Part shown: in pieces, positions 45,709-57,241 of the stretch
How the letters are laid out: every line of letters begins with the position of its first letter
How positions within the stretch are numbered: the first letter of the stretch is position 1
From: Pseudoxanthomonas yeongjuensis
GTDB lineage: Bacteria > Pseudomonadota > Gammaproteobacteria > Xanthomonadales > Xanthomonadaceae
DNA length: 64,000 nt
Assembly (NCBI RefSeq): GCF_010093345.1
Contig: NZ_PDWT01000005.1
Coordinates: forward strand, 62,001-126,000
Reading direction: 5' to 3'
The notes under the pieces: generated by a model
Seen by the model: only the letters and a program-made list of their open reading frames with translations
What the model was told of the DNA's origin: nothing
The model's database searches: none
Program-made: the position numbers and the translations under genes

Positions 45709-48107
45709 GCCGGCCCCGCCTCACCCGGTAATTCCACCCGGACCTGGTACTGCCGCCCCATCTCGATGCCGGAAAAGGCGTCGCCGTCCAGCCATCGGCC
45801 ATCCACCGCGACCCGGGCCTCGGTGCGGCCGGCGACGCGCTCGATCTCCACTTCGAACTCGGCCCCGCGGAATCGCCGCCAAGCGCGCGCGCGCGGCCAG
45901 TGCGAGGGCAGTTGCGGCGCGAACCGCAGCGCCTGGCCGTCGCCGCGCAGGCCGAACAGTTCCTCCACCAGGCAGCGGTACATCCACGCCGCAGTGCCGG
46001 TGTTGAACAGCTGGCTGGAGCGGCCGGCGGTGCGCGGATGCAGGCGCCAGGCGCCGCGGTAGTAGTTGGGCACGAACACCGGCAGTTGTCCGCGCCGCAG
46101 GCAGTCCTCCAGGTCCGGGCCGGACAGCATCGCGCGCAACACGTTCCAGGCGCGGTCCGCTTCGCCGGCCTTGTACAGGCTGTGCAGGTAGAAGGCGGCG
46201 GCATGGTTGTAGACCGCGCCATTCTCGGCCGAGCCGGGGAATTTCTGGGTCAGCCGACCGATGTCGTCGCGCATGCCGGTGTATGGCGGGTCGAGCATGG
46301 CCACGCCGTACGGCGAGACCAGCTGCGCGTCGACCGCGGCCAGCAGGAGCGCGCGGCGCGGCGCATCGGCCGCGCCGCTGAGCATCGCCCAGCTCTGCGG
46401 GTTGAGGTAGATGCGGCCCTCGCTGTCGGCGCGCACGCCGAACACCACGCCGTCATCGGTGATGCCGCGGCCGTACCAGTCGCCATCCCACAGATGGGCG
46501 TTGACCGCGGCATTGAGCGCTTCGGCGCCGGCTTCGAAGCGCGCGGCCTGCGCAGCGCGTCCGTTGCGTGCGCAGACCGCGGCCCACAGCCGCAGCGCAT
46601 GCGCGCTGGCCAGCGACAGCCAGCCGGAGACGCCTTGCCCCTTCCAGCCGACCATGTTCATCGGATCGCACCAGTCGCCCTGGGCGATGTAGCTGAGCCC
46701 GCGCGCGTCGCGCGCCTGCAGCAGCCAGTCCATCGCCCGGTCGATGCGTTCGGCGACGCTGGCCGCATCGCCCTCGCGGTCGGTCACCGTCGCCTCGAGC
46801 AGGGCGTCGTCGCCGGTCTCGTCCAGGTAGGCCTGCAGGCATACCGGCAGCCACACGCAGTGATCGGCATGCGGCACCTGGTTGATGTACTTCAGCTCCG
46901 CGCCTTCGATCAGCAGGATGCCGTCGGGCATCGCGCCGCCGGGCTCCTGCTGCGACAGCGCATGCAGGAAGGCGGCCCGCGCCGTCGCCGGCCGCAGGTA
47001 GGCCATGCCCATGTGGTCCTGCAGGTAGTTGCGGGTCTGCGGGTCGGTGGTCAGGCGGTTGCAATCGCCGTGGTAGTAGACCTGCCGCGGCAGCCAATGG
47101 TTGGCGAAGTCGTCCAGCCACGGATCCGGGGTCTCGATCCGCAGGCAGCCGCGGCCTTCGTCCAGATAGGACGCATGAGCCGTGGCGGCGTCGGCGAAAC
47201 CATCCGCGGACAGGTAGCGCGCGCGCAGCGCGGCGGTCCCGGCGTCGTCGCGGGCTGGAGCGAAGACGAAGCGGAAGGTTTCTTCGCCCTCCGCCGCCAG
47301 GGCGATGCGGTACTGCAGCACCGCCGCCGGCATCTCGTACAGCGCATCGCCGCCCGCCAGCCGCTCATGCGCGGTGACGGCGGTCGGTGCGTGCAATCCA
47401 CCCTCGCCCTCGAACGCGGCCTGGTTCGCTTCCCAGGCATCGGGCTGGCGCTCGTGCAGCAGCACGGTACGGTCCTTGAATTCGCGCTGGCGGAAATGGT
47501 CGACCACCTTCTGGTACGGGGTGACGCTGTCGCAAACGATCCCGCCCAGGTCGGCGCGATAGCGGCCGGACTGGTTCATCCACGACATGTAGCCGACCGG
47601 GAAGTACGGATACAGGCTGATCCGGCGCGCACGACCGCAACGGTTGCGCACGCGCACGGTCCACAGTTCGGCGACGTCCTCCACCGGCAATCGCACCGAG
47701 ATCTCCACCTCGATGCCATCGCACTGCACCGTCCAGGCGACATCGCCTTGGCCGACCGAGAAGGAAAACGCATCCGGTGCGCGATTCACCGGCGCGTGCG
47801 GCGCCGAGAACAGCAGGTCGCTTTCCTCGTCCTTGACGTAGTAGAAGCGGCCGGGATGGTGCGTGTAGTACGGCTGCTCCGGCTGCATGAAGCTTTTGGC
47901 CTCCAGCGTCGGCGCGTGCGCGTACCTGGCCGGCTCCGGTTGCATGAACTGCGCGGTGGCGTAGCCGCGGCAATTCAGCTGCAGCAGCATCCGCCGGTTC
48001 CACAGGAAGGTGGAGGCCTGCGGCATCGCGGTGGGACTGGTCAGGACGAAGCGCCGGCCCTGTTCCTCGAAGCCGCAGATTCCGGTTCCGGAGGGAACGC
48101 CGCTCAT
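45705..48107 (-). CDS. GH94 phosphorylase, probable cellobionic acid phosphorylase
   Basis: An 800-residue enzyme of glycoside hydrolase family 94. The N-terminal beta-sandwich has [26 protein letters not shown] and the helical (alpha/alpha)6 barrel has [27 protein letters not shown]. The general acid lies in [14 protein letters not shown] (D481). Cellobionate phosphorylases of this family, described from Xanthomonas campestris, cleave 4-O-beta-D-glucosyl-D-gluconate with phosphate into alpha-glucose 1-phosphate and gluconate. The ATGA-coupled gluconokinase and the upstream GPH-family transporter fit that substrate better than cellobiose or chitobiose. Identification as the cellobionate enzyme is inferred from context plus the GDWCDPMNM motif. 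Confidence 0.82.
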   Translation of the reverse strand: MSGVPSGTGICGFEEQGRRFVLTSPTAMPQASTFLWNRRMLLQLNCRGYATAQFMQPEPARYAHAPTLEAKSFMQPEQPYYTHHPGRFYYVKDEESDLLFSAPHAPVNRAPDAFSFSVGQGDVAWTVQCDGIEVEISVRLPVEDVAELWTVRVRNRCGRARRISLYPYFPVGYMSWMNQSGRYRADLGGIVCDSVTPYQKVVDHFRQREFKDRTVLLHERQPDAWEANQAAFEGEGGLHAPTAVTAHERLAGGDALYEMPAAVLQYRIALAAEGEETFRFVFAPARDDAGTAALRARYLSADGFADAATAHASYLDEGRGCLRIETPDPWLDDFANHWLPRQVYYHGDCNRLTTDPQTRNYLQDHMGMAYLRPATARAAFLHALSQQEPGGAMPDGILLIEGAELKYINQVPHADHCVWLPVCLQAYLDETGDDALLEATVTDREGDAASVAERIDRAMDWLLQARDARGLSYIAQGDWCDPMNMVGWKGQGVSGWLSLASAHALRLWAAVCARNGRAAQAARFEAGAEALNAAVNAHLWDGDWYGRGITDDGVVFGVRADSEGRIYLNPQSWAMLSGAADAPRRALLLAAVDAQLVSPYGVAMLDPPYTGMRDDIGRLTQKFPGSAENGAVYNHAAAFYLHSLYKAGEADRAWNVLRAMLSGPDLEDCLRRGQLPVFVPNYYRGAWRLHPRTAGRSSQLFNTGTAAWMYRCLVEELFGLRGDGQALRFAPQLPSHWPRARAWRRFRGAEFEVEIERVAGRTEARVAVDGRWLDGDAFSGIEMGRQYQVRVELPGEAGPA

Positions 48108-49495
48108 GCCATCGCCTCGCGCCGCGCCTGCAGCTCGGCCTGCACCCGGGCCAGGGTCGGATCGTCGAGCGGATAGAAGCGCATCACCCAGGCCGCGACC
48201 AGCGCCACCACGCCCGGGATCACGGTCAGCAGCAGCACGATCCCGTGCCGCGACGCATCCGATTGCGCCTGGTTGGCGACATAACCCATCGCCGCCAGCA
48301 TCCAGGCGATCACCGCGGAGGCCAGCGCACCGCCGAACTTCTGCGAGAACGCCGCCGCGGCGAAGGTCATCGCGGTGGCGCGGCGCCCGGTCTTCCATTC
48401 GGTGTAGTCGGCGCAGTCGGCATACATGGAGAACGCCAGCGGCGACTTCGGTCCGAGCAGCAGGCCGATCAGCAGGTTGAGCGCCAGCATCGTCCCGATC
48501 GCCTCCTTCGGCACGAAGTACATCGCGCAGCTGAGCACGCCGACACCGGCCATCAGCCAGATCAGCAGGCGCCGCTTGTCGATGAAGCGGGTCAGCAACG
48601 GGGTCGATGCCGCGCCCGCCGCCAGCGCCAGCGAATAGCTGCCGAGGAACAGCCCGGTCAGTTCCGGCCGCGCCACGTGGTACTTGAGGTAGTACACCAG
48701 CGAGCCGCTGCGCATCACGATCGTGACCATGATGATCAGCGCCAGCACGAACAGCACCAGCCATGGCCGGTTGCGCAGCAGGTCCAGCACATCCTGGCGC
48801 ATCGTGCTGCGCTGCTGCGCTGGCGGCTCGATCCGCTCGCGCGTGGACAGGAATACCGCGGCGAAGCAGGCCGCCGCGATGATGCCGTACAGGCCCAGGG
48901 TCAACTGCCAGCCCAGCGGCTCGTTGCCGCGGCCGAGCCAGCGCACCAGGTCCAGGGTCAACCAGCTGACCACCGTGGTGCCGGCGAACGCGGCGATGAA
49001 ACGGAAGCTGATCAGCGTGGTCCGCTGCTGGCTGTCGGCGGTCATCACGCCCGACAGCGCCGAGTACGGCATCGACAGGACGGTATAGGCCAGCATCATC
49101 AGGGTGAAGGTGGCATAGGCCCACAGCAGCCGGCCGCCGCCGTCCAGATCAGGCACGGTCCAGGTCAGCACGCCGGTGAAAGCCAGCGGCAACGCGCCGA
49201 ACAGCAGGTACGGCCGGAACCGGCCCCAGCGGCTGCGGGTACGATCGGCGATGGCGCCCATGAAGGGATCGGTCACCGCATCGACCAGCTTGGTGACCAG
49301 CATCATGGTGCCGACCGCGCCGGCGGCCAGGCCCATCACGTCGGTGTAGAAGATCAACAGGAAGGCCGAGATATTGGCCCAGTAGAGGTTGAAGCCGAAG
49401 TCGCCGATGCCGTAGCCGATCTTCTCGTGCAGCGGCAGGCGCACGGCGGTCGCGCGCTTGTTCCCGGCTCCTGCCATGTCCTGATCCTGCCTCAT
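48104..49495 (-). CDS. MFS sugar transporter of the GPH family, probable cellobionate transporter
   Basis: A 463-residue protein with about twelve transmembrane helices. The text [34 protein letters not shown] and [11 protein letters not shown] with DRTRSRWG are hallmarks of glycoside-pentoside-hexuronide:cation symporters. Two in-frame ATGs (49495 and 49477) can start it; the former is used. The stop overlaps the GH94 start (ATGA), so transport, phosphorolysis and gluconate kinase form one operon. The substrate is inferred from the operon. Confidence 0.87.
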   Translation of the reverse strand: MRQDQDMAGAGNKRATAVRLPLHEKIGYGIGDFGFNLYWANISAFLLIFYTDVMGLAAGAVGTMMLVTKLVDAVTDPFMGAIADRTRSRWGRFRPYLLFGALPLAFTGVLTWTVPDLDGGGRLLWAYATFTLMMLAYTVLSMPYSALSGVMTADSQQRTTLISFRFIAAFAGTTVVSWLTLDLVRWLGRGNEPLGWQLTLGLYGIIAAACFAAVFLSTRERIEPPAQQRSTMRQDVLDLLRNRPWLVLFVLALIIMVTIVMRSGSLVYYLKYHVARPELTGLFLGSYSLALAAGAASTPLLTRFIDKRRLLIWLMAGVGVLSCAMYFVPKEAIGTMLALNLLIGLLLGPKSPLAFSMYADCADYTEWKTGRRATAMTFAAAAFSQKFGGALASAVIAWMLAAMGYVANQAQSDASRHGIVLLLTVIPGVVALVAAWVMRFYPLDDPTLARVQAELQARREAMA

Positions 49496-49653
49496 GCCTT
49501 TGCCCCGGAAGACCGGCATGCCAGCGCACCTCGCGCGCATGCACCAGCTGTTGACCGCATTTCAGCTTGCCGACATCGCCCGGCGCAGGCAAGCAGGCAG
49601 CCGGGCGAGGCGGCACGGCATACACTCGCAGGCCCAAGATACGGAGCGCCGCA

Positions 49654-52600
49654 TTGGTTTCCAGCTGGATCCTGCTGTTGGTGTCGATCGGCTACGCCGC
49701 GTTGCTGTTCGGCGTGGCCTGGTGGGGCGACCGCCGCCCGATGTATCCGGACCGGCCGTGGCTGCGGCCGGTGGTCTACAGCCTGGCCCTGGCCGTGTAC
49801 TGCTCGTCGTGGACGTTCTACGGCGCGGTCGGCAGCGCGGTGCGCAACGGCATCGGCTACCTGCCGATCTATCTCGGCCCCCTGCTGCTGTTCCTGTTCG
49901 GCTGGCGCATCATCGAGCGCCTGGCGCTGATCGCACGCAGCCATAACACCGTTTCCATCGCCGATTTCATTTCCTCGCGCTATGGCCGTTCGCGCCGGCT
50001 GGCGGCGCTGGTCACGGTGATCGCCCTGATCGGCGTGGTCCCGTACCTGGCGCTGCAGTACAAGGCGGTGGCCTTGAGCCTGGGCGTGCTGACCGGCCAG
50101 GGCGCCGGCAACACCGGTTTCTTCACCGATCCGGCCCTATACGTGGCGCTGTTGATGGCGCTGTTCGCGGCCTTGTTCGGCACCCGCCAGGTGGATGCGA
50201 CCGAGCACCACCACGGCATGATGCTGGCGATCGCGCTGGAATCGCTGATCAAGCTGCTGGCGATGATCGCGTTGGGCGTGTTCGCCTACCTGTGGCTGGG
50301 CGGCAAGGCACTGCACGTCGAGCAATCGGCGCGCACCTTGTTCGAGAACGCGCCGCCGGTGGGTTTCTTCACCCAGACCCTGCTCGGCTTCCTTGCCATC
50401 GTCTGCCTGCCGCGCCAGTTCCACGTGGCGGTAGTGGAATGCAGCGACGTGGGCGACATCCGCAAGGCGCGCTGGCTGTTCGGCATTTACCTGATCCTGA
50501 TCTCGGTGATGGTGGTGCCGATCGCCGCCGCCGGCGTGGCCATGTTCGGCGGCGACGGTTCGGCCAGCGATACCTTCGTGCTGGCGCTGCCGCTGACCGC
50601 GGGCAACAACGCGCTGGCGCTGGTGGCTTACGTGGGCGGCTTTTCCGCGGCCACCGGCATGGTGATCGTGGCCAGCATCGCCCTGGCCACCATGGTCAGC
50701 AACGACCTGGTCATGCCGGTGCTGCTGCGCCGTGGCTGGGCCGAGCGCCATGCCGAGGCCGACGTGGCCACGCGCGTGCTGTGGATCCGGCGCATCGCGA
50801 TCCTGATGCTGGCGTTGTGCGCGTATGTCTATTACCGCAACAGCGGCAACGACAATTCGCTGGCCTCGTACGGCCTGATCGCGTTCGCCGCGGTCGCCCA
50901 GTTCGCCCCCGGCCTGCTCGGCGGTCTGTACTGGCGCGGCGCGAGCCGGCGCGGGGTGGAAATCGGCATGCTGGTCGGCTTCGCCACCTGGATCTACACG
51001 CTGCTGCTGCCGACCCTGTCGGCCTCGGGCTGGTTGGGTCCGGAGTGGTTGCAGACCGGCCCGTTCGGCATCCCCTGGTTGCGGCCGCAGCAGCTGTTCA
51101 ACCTGACCGGCTGGGATCCGCTGACCCACGGCACCTTCTGGTCGCTGCTGCTCAACGCCGGGGTGATGATGCTGGTGTCGGCGCGCTGGCGCCCGAGCGT
51201 CGACGAGCGTCTGCGTATCGCCCCGTTCCTGGATCCGTACGCGCAGCGCCAGACCCTGGTCGCCGGCGAATGGCCGGGCAACGTGCGCATTTCCGACCTG
51301 TTGTCGCTGGCCGAACGCATCGTCGGCGAGCGTCATGCACGCCGTGCTTTCGCCGAGCAGGCCGCCACCCTGCAGCGCGAACTGCAGCCCGCCGCGGTCG
51401 CCGACCGTGCCTGGGTGCAGTTCACCGAACGCCTGCTGGCCGCGTCGATCGGCGCGGCGTCGGCACGGCTGGTGCTGACCAGCGTGCTGCGCGGCTCGGG
51501 CATGGAACTGGCCGAGGTGGTGGCGGTGCTGGACGAAGCCGGGCAGGAGCTGCGCTTCAACCGCGACATCCTCTCGGCGACCCTGGAGAACATCAGCGCC
51601 GGGATCAGCGTGGTCGATCCCGACATGCGCCTGGTGGCGTGGAACCGCAGCTACCAGCGCATGTTCGGTTATCCCCTGGGCATGCTTTACGTCGGCCGGC
51701 CGGTGGCCGACCTGATCCGCTACAACGCCGAGCGTGGCGAACTGGGCGAAGGCGACCGCGGGGAAAAGGTCGCCAAGCGCATCGAGTACATGCGCACCGG
51801 TTCGCCGCATATCTTCGAACGCGTGCGCAGCGACGGCAGCGTGATCGAGATGCGTGGACAACCATTGCCGGGGGGCGGCTACGTCACCAGCTACAACGAC
51901 ATCACCGATTTCAAGCGCGCCGAGACCGCCCTGCTCGAGGCCAACGAGAACCTGGAGCAGCGCGTGGCCGACCGCAGCCGCGAAGCCGAGGCCGCGCAGC
52001 AATCCAAGACGCGCTTCCTGGCCGCGATCAGCCACGATGTGCTGCAGCCGTTGAATGCGGCGCGCCTGTTCACCTCGGCGTTGCGCGACACCGAAGAACC
52101 CGACGAACAGCGCCATCTCGCCGAACGGGTCGATGCCTCGCTGCGCGCGGCGGAGGAATTGCTGGACGGCTTGCTGGACGTCTCGCGCCTGGACGCCGGC
52201 GGCATGCATACCGAGATCAGCGACTTCGATGCCGGCGCGCTGCTGCGCGAACTCGCCGCGCAATACGCACCGGTCGCCGCCGGGCGCGGCCTGGATCTGC
52301 GCGTGCATGCCGCCGCGCTGGCGGTACGCAGCGACCGCCGCCTGTTGCGCCGGGTGCTGCAGAACTTCATCGCCAATGCGCTGCGCTACACCCGCAGCGG
52401 CCGCATCGTGCTGGGCATGCGCCGTCGTGGCGGAAACCTGGAACTGCAGGTGTGGGACACCGGCCCGGGCATCCCCGAGCATCACATGCGGCAGATCTTC
52501 GACGAGTTCCACCGTTACCCGCAGCCGTTCGACTGGGGCGAACAGGGGCTGGGGCTGGGGCTGTCCATCTGCCAGCGCATTTCGCGCCTGCTCGGCCACG

Positions 52601-53094
52601 ACCTGGGCGCGCACAGCGTGGTCGGCCACGGCAGCATGTTCTCGATCACGCTGCCGCGCGCGGCGCGCGCCTCCGCCGTCGCGTACGAGCCGAAACCGGC
52701 GCTGCGCGCCGCCGATTCGCTGGCCGGCCTGCGGGTGCTGTGCGTGGACAACGACCACGAGATCCTCGACGGCATGCGCGCCCTGCTCGGACGCTGGGGA
52801 GTGGAAGTGATCACCGCCGCGACCGTGGACGAGGCCCTGCAGGAGATCGCCGCGATGCCGGCGGTGATGCTGGTCGACTACCACCTGCACGACCGCCTGG
52901 ACGGCCTGGAGACGCTGGATGCGTTGCGCGCCGCCAGTCCCTCGCCCATCGCCGGCGCATTGTTGACCGCCGATGGCCGCGACGAACTGAAGCAGCTCGC
53001 CCGCGAGCGCGGTTACCGGCTGCTGACCAAGCCGGTGAAGCCGGCCTCGCTGCGCGCCTTCCTGGCCGCGCACCACCAGGCGCTCACGGCCTGA
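49654..53094 (+). CDS. Hybrid sensor histidine kinase with SLC5 transporter domain (CrbS/MxtR-like)
   Basis: A 1,146-residue protein from a TTG start with GGAG 9 nt upstream; the first residues MVSSWILLLVSIGYAALLF form a transmembrane helix. Residues 1-480 are a sodium:solute symporter (SLC5) domain with about 13 helices. After a linker come a PAS domain (about 625-745, with NISAGISVVDPDMRLVAWNRSY), a phosphoacceptor in ISHDVLQPLNAARLFTSAL (H794), an ATPase domain (NFIANALRYT, DTGPGIPEHH, GLGLGLSICQRI) and a receiver domain (D1075 in VMLVDYHL). CrbS/MxtR kinases of this build activate acs through a LuxR-type regulator. Both genes lie nearby here, which supports that assignment. Confidence 0.9.
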   Translation: MVSSWILLLVSIGYAALLFGVAWWGDRRPMYPDRPWLRPVVYSLALAVYCSSWTFYGAVGSAVRNGIGYLPIYLGPLLLFLFGWRIIERLALIARSHNTVSIADFISSRYGRSRRLAALVTVIALIGVVPYLALQYKAVALSLGVLTGQGAGNTGFFTDPALYVALLMALFAALFGTRQVDATEHHHGMMLAIALESLIKLLAMIALGVFAYLWLGGKALHVEQSARTLFENAPPVGFFTQTLLGFLAIVCLPRQFHVAVVECSDVGDIRKARWLFGIYLILISVMVVPIAAAGVAMFGGDGSASDTFVLALPLTAGNNALALVAYVGGFSAATGMVIVASIALATMVSNDLVMPVLLRRGWAERHAEADVATRVLWIRRIAILMLALCAYVYYRNSGNDNSLASYGLIAFAAVAQFAPGLLGGLYWRGASRRGVEIGMLVGFATWIYTLLLPTLSASGWLGPEWLQTGPFGIPWLRPQQLFNLTGWDPLTHGTFWSLLLNAGVMMLVSARWRPSVDERLRIAPFLDPYAQRQTLVAGEWPGNVRISDLLSLAERIVGERHARRAFAEQAATLQRELQPAAVADRAWVQFTERLLAASIGAASARLVLTSVLRGSGMELAEVVAVLDEAGQELRFNRDILSATLENISAGISVVDPDMRLVAWNRSYQRMFGYPLGMLYVGRPVADLIRYNAERGELGEGDRGEKVAKRIEYMRTGSPHIFERVRSDGSVIEMRGQPLPGGGYVTSYNDITDFKRAETALLEANENLEQRVADRSREAEAAQQSKTRFLAAISHDVLQPLNAARLFTSALRDTEEPDEQRHLAERVDASLRAAEELLDGLLDVSRLDAGGMHTEISDFDAGALLRELAAQYAPVAAGRGLDLRVHAAALAVRSDRRLLRRVLQNFIANALRYTRSGRIVLGMRRRGGNLELQVWDTGPGIPEHHMRQIFDEFHRYPQPFDWGEQGLGLGLSICQRISRLLGHDLGAHSVVGHGSMFSITLPRAARASAVAYEPKPALRAADSLAGLRVLCVDNDHEILDGMRALLGRWGVEVITAATVDEALQEIAAMPAVMLVDYHLHDRLDGLETLDALRAASPSPIAGALLTADGRDELKQLARERGYRLLTKPVKPASLRAFLAAHHQALTA

Positions 53095-54172
53095 GGGCGG
53101 GATCCTGCAGCGTTGGAACCGCATACTGCGGCAAACGCGCCACTTCGATGCAATCGCGGCCGCGGCGCTTGGCCGCGTACAGCGCCGCGTCGGCGCGGTT
53201 GATCCAGTCGGTCGCGCTGGCGATGGATGAGTTGACCTCGGACAAGCCGACGCTGATCGTGCAGTGCAGGTCGATGCCCGCGAACGCATACGCCGCCACC
53301 TGCCTGCGCAGGCGCTCGGCCGCGACGATGGCTTCTTCCCAACGCGTTTCCGGCATGACGATGCCGAACTCGTCGCCACCGTAGCGCCCGCCGCTGTCCA
53401 TGTCGCGCAAGCAGGCCTTCATCAACCGCGCGAATTCTTCGATCACGTTGTCGCCCACGACATGGCCATGGCCGTCGTTGATCTGCTTGAAGCAATCGAT
53501 ATCGATCATCAGCAGCACCGCCGGGCGTCCGGTGCGGACGAACCGGCTCAGTTCCAGGTTGGCCGCATACAGCCACTGCTGGCGATTCAGCAGCCCGGTG
53601 GCCGCGTCGAAACGCGAGGTCTTCTCCAGCATGCGCTTCTGCTGCAGCGTCTTCTGCGCCAGCAGGCGACTGGTGCCGCCGATCACCAACGGCAACACCA
53701 CCAGTATCGGCAGGCAGGCCAGCATGGTCCGGTAGCTGGTGACCGGCTGCAGCGGAAAGCCGAGCAGAGCGCTGGTCAGCAGGCAGGCCACGGCCATGCT
53801 CGCCAGGGTCTTGGCCCCGAAGCGGCGCCCGCCGACGATGATCTGGTTCATGGTCAGGATGATCGCCAGCAGCACGCTGGGCAGGGTGTCGAAGGCCATC
53901 GCCGCGATCCAGAAGCCGACCAGCGCCGAATCGACGAACAGGTTGCGGTATTCGGCGCGCAATGGATCGCGGCTGCGCAGGGCCAGGGCGTAGGCCAGGT
54001 GCGCCCACAGCAAGCCACACAAAACCAGCAGCGCCCACAGCCAGCGTGGGCTTTGGTGCTCCAGCAGCACCGCGCCCACGCACACTGCGCCCAGCGCGAA
54101 GCCCGCGGCACGCAGCGGGTGCATGCGCTTGCTGAAGTTGAGGCGGCGCCTCTCACCCCGGTCGCTGTCCAT
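53084..54172 (-). CDS. MASE2-GGDEF diguanylate cyclase
   Basis: A 362-residue protein. The N-terminal MASE2 membrane domain has about six helices, recognisable by RMHPLRAAGFALGAV, LAYALALRSRDPLRAEYRNLFVDSALVGFWIAAMAF and MNQIIVGGRRFGAK. A GGDEF domain follows with RYGGDEFGIVMPE and an upstream RDMD inhibitory site five residues before GGDEF. It makes cyclic-di-GMP from two GTP, probably feedback-inhibited. The start at 54172 is preceded by GATAAT six bases upstream and no ribosome binding site; a longer TTG frame to 54238 is possible. Its end overlaps the convergent histidine kinase end by 11 bp. Confidence 0.93.
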   Translation of the reverse strand: MDSDRGERRRLNFSKRMHPLRAAGFALGAVCVGAVLLEHQSPRWLWALLVLCGLLWAHLAYALALRSRDPLRAEYRNLFVDSALVGFWIAAMAFDTLPSVLLAIILTMNQIIVGGRRFGAKTLASMAVACLLTSALLGFPLQPVTSYRTMLACLPILVVLPLVIGGTSRLLAQKTLQQKRMLEKTSRFDAATGLLNRQQWLYAANLELSRFVRTGRPAVLLMIDIDCFKQINDGHGHVVGDNVIEEFARLMKACLRDMDSGGRYGGDEFGIVMPETRWEEAIVAAERLRRQVAAYAFAGIDLHCTISVGLSEVNSSIASATDWINRADAALYAAKRRGRDCIEVARLPQYAVPTLQDPALRP

Positions 54173-54178
54173 GGACGG

Positions 54179-54184
54179 ATTATC
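54179..54184 (-). promoter_or_regulatory. -10 box (GATAAT) of a probable leaderless promoter
   Basis: On the minus strand GATAAT is followed by CCGTCC and the ATG of the diguanylate cyclase gene. Confidence 0.45.
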
Positions 54185-54261
54185 GGCCAATGGAGGTGGT
54201 CGGACCGTGTCCTGGGTCATCCGGGAGCGAGCGTTCAAGGCGCAGGCAACAGGCGCCGTCG

Positions 54262-54930
54262 CTAGTCGGGCTCTTCCGGCGGCAATACCAGCGTATCGGG
54301 GTCCACCGACAGGCGCCCGGCCATCAGCACCGCCTGGGTGCGGTTGGTCACGCCGAGCTTGCGCAGGATCGCGGTGACATGGGCCTTGATGGTGGCTTCG
54401 GACACGCCCAGGTCGTAGGCGATCTGTTTGTTCAAACGGCCGGCGCCGAGCATCTGCAGCACGCGGAACTGCTGCGGCGTGAGTTCGCGCAGGCGTTGCG
54501 CCACTTCGTATTCGTCGCGGCCGATGCCCGGTGCGGCATGCGCTGCCGGCGGCGCCCAGCGCTCGCCTTCCAGGACCTGGCCGATGGCCTCGCCGATGGT
54601 GTCGGAGGACGCCGACTTGGGAATGAAACCGAGCGCGCCGTGGTCCAGCGCGCGCCGCATCACCCCGGGTTCCTCGCGCGCGGACACCACCACCACGGGC
54701 AGTTGCGGATGCAAGGCGCGCAGATGGACCAGGGCATTGAAACCGTGCGCGCCCGGCATGTTGAGGTCCATCAGCAACAGGTCGGCATCCGGATGGGCCT
54801 CGACCAGCGCATACAGCGCATCGACGCTGTCGGCTTCATGCAGCTTCACCCCCGGCATCACCCGCTGCACCGCCCCGCGCAGGGCCTCGCGGAACAGGGG
54901 GTGGTCGTCGGCGATCAGCAGGGTGGTCAT
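54262..54930 (-). CDS. LuxR-type response regulator (CrbR/ErdR-like)
   Basis: A 222-residue regulator. The receiver domain starts MTTLLIADDHPLFREALRGA with D55 (LLLMDLNMPG) as phosphoacceptor. After a linker (about 130-150) comes a LuxR-type helix-turn-helix: LTPQQFRVLQMLGAGRLNKQIAYDLGVSEATIKAHVTAILRKLGVTNRTQAVL. In gammaproteobacteria a regulator of this type next to acs (CrbR, ErdR) activates acetate use. The start at 54930 has little ribosome binding site. acs lies 135 bp upstream on the same strand, and the SLC5-fused kinase is about 1.2 kb away. Confidence 0.9.
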   Translation of the reverse strand: MTTLLIADDHPLFREALRGAVQRVMPGVKLHEADSVDALYALVEAHPDADLLLMDLNMPGAHGFNALVHLRALHPQLPVVVVSAREEPGVMRRALDHGALGFIPKSASSDTIGEAIGQVLEGERWAPPAAHAAPGIGRDEYEVAQRLRELTPQQFRVLQMLGAGRLNKQIAYDLGVSEATIKAHVTAILRKLGVTNRTQAVLMAGRLSVDPDTLVLPPEEPD

Positions 54931-55065
54931 GGAGGGGCGAGGAACCAATAGAGAGGAACGAGTGGAGAGAAACGAGGAACGAGGAGTGAGGGACGAGTCG
55001 GGAAAACGCCGTTGCTTTTGCTTTTGCTTTTACTCGTTCCTCACTCCTCGTTCCTCGTTCCTGCC
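54931..55065. repeat. Inverted heptamer arrays with TTGCTT hexamers between acs and the regulator
   Basis: The left arm has GAGGAAC, GAGGAGT, GAGGGAC at 54974-54994 and the right arm has GTTCCTC, ACTCCTC, GTTCCTC, GTTCCTG at 55036-55063. Between them TTGCTT occurs three times in tandem. The two arms are inverted versions of the heptamer array seen near 8.2 and 63.3 kb, and would form a hairpin in the acs transcript. Confidence 0.8.
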
Positions 55066-57009
<1,944 letters not shown>

Positions 57010-57124
57010 GGAGTTCTCCTTGCGGATAGATACGGGAACAGTGAGCGGCCGAGGGTACGTGCGCGCGATGCCGCAAGTCTACGCATTCAGGCAAGCCTCC
57101 ATCTAGCACGAACCTTAGACCTTG

Positions 57125-57148
57125 GTCGTATTCGCATGCGATTACGAC
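57125..57148. promoter_or_regulatory. 24-bp palindromic operator candidate between acs and the porin
   Basis: GTCGTA...TACGAC (outer half-sites) surround the perfect 10-bp core TCGCATGCGA (57132-57141). Of 24 positions only the two bases beside the core do not pair. It lies 116 bp upstream of acs and 94 bp upstream of the porin gene, where a shared regulator could act on both. Confidence 0.55.
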
Positions 57149-57241
57149 TAATGGCGAATAGGCGCGGCGGGAAGCGGCGCGCAGGCTCCCGGTTGCCGTG
57201 CCTACTGCGCGGTTCACTCATGCGTTATCGGGAGAGGGGTA

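Noticed and set aside
45705-49124. 1139-residue frame as a fusion with the GH94 enzyme
   Set aside because: The first 339 residues overlie the MFS transporter in another frame; the GH94 family N-terminus begins at 48107.
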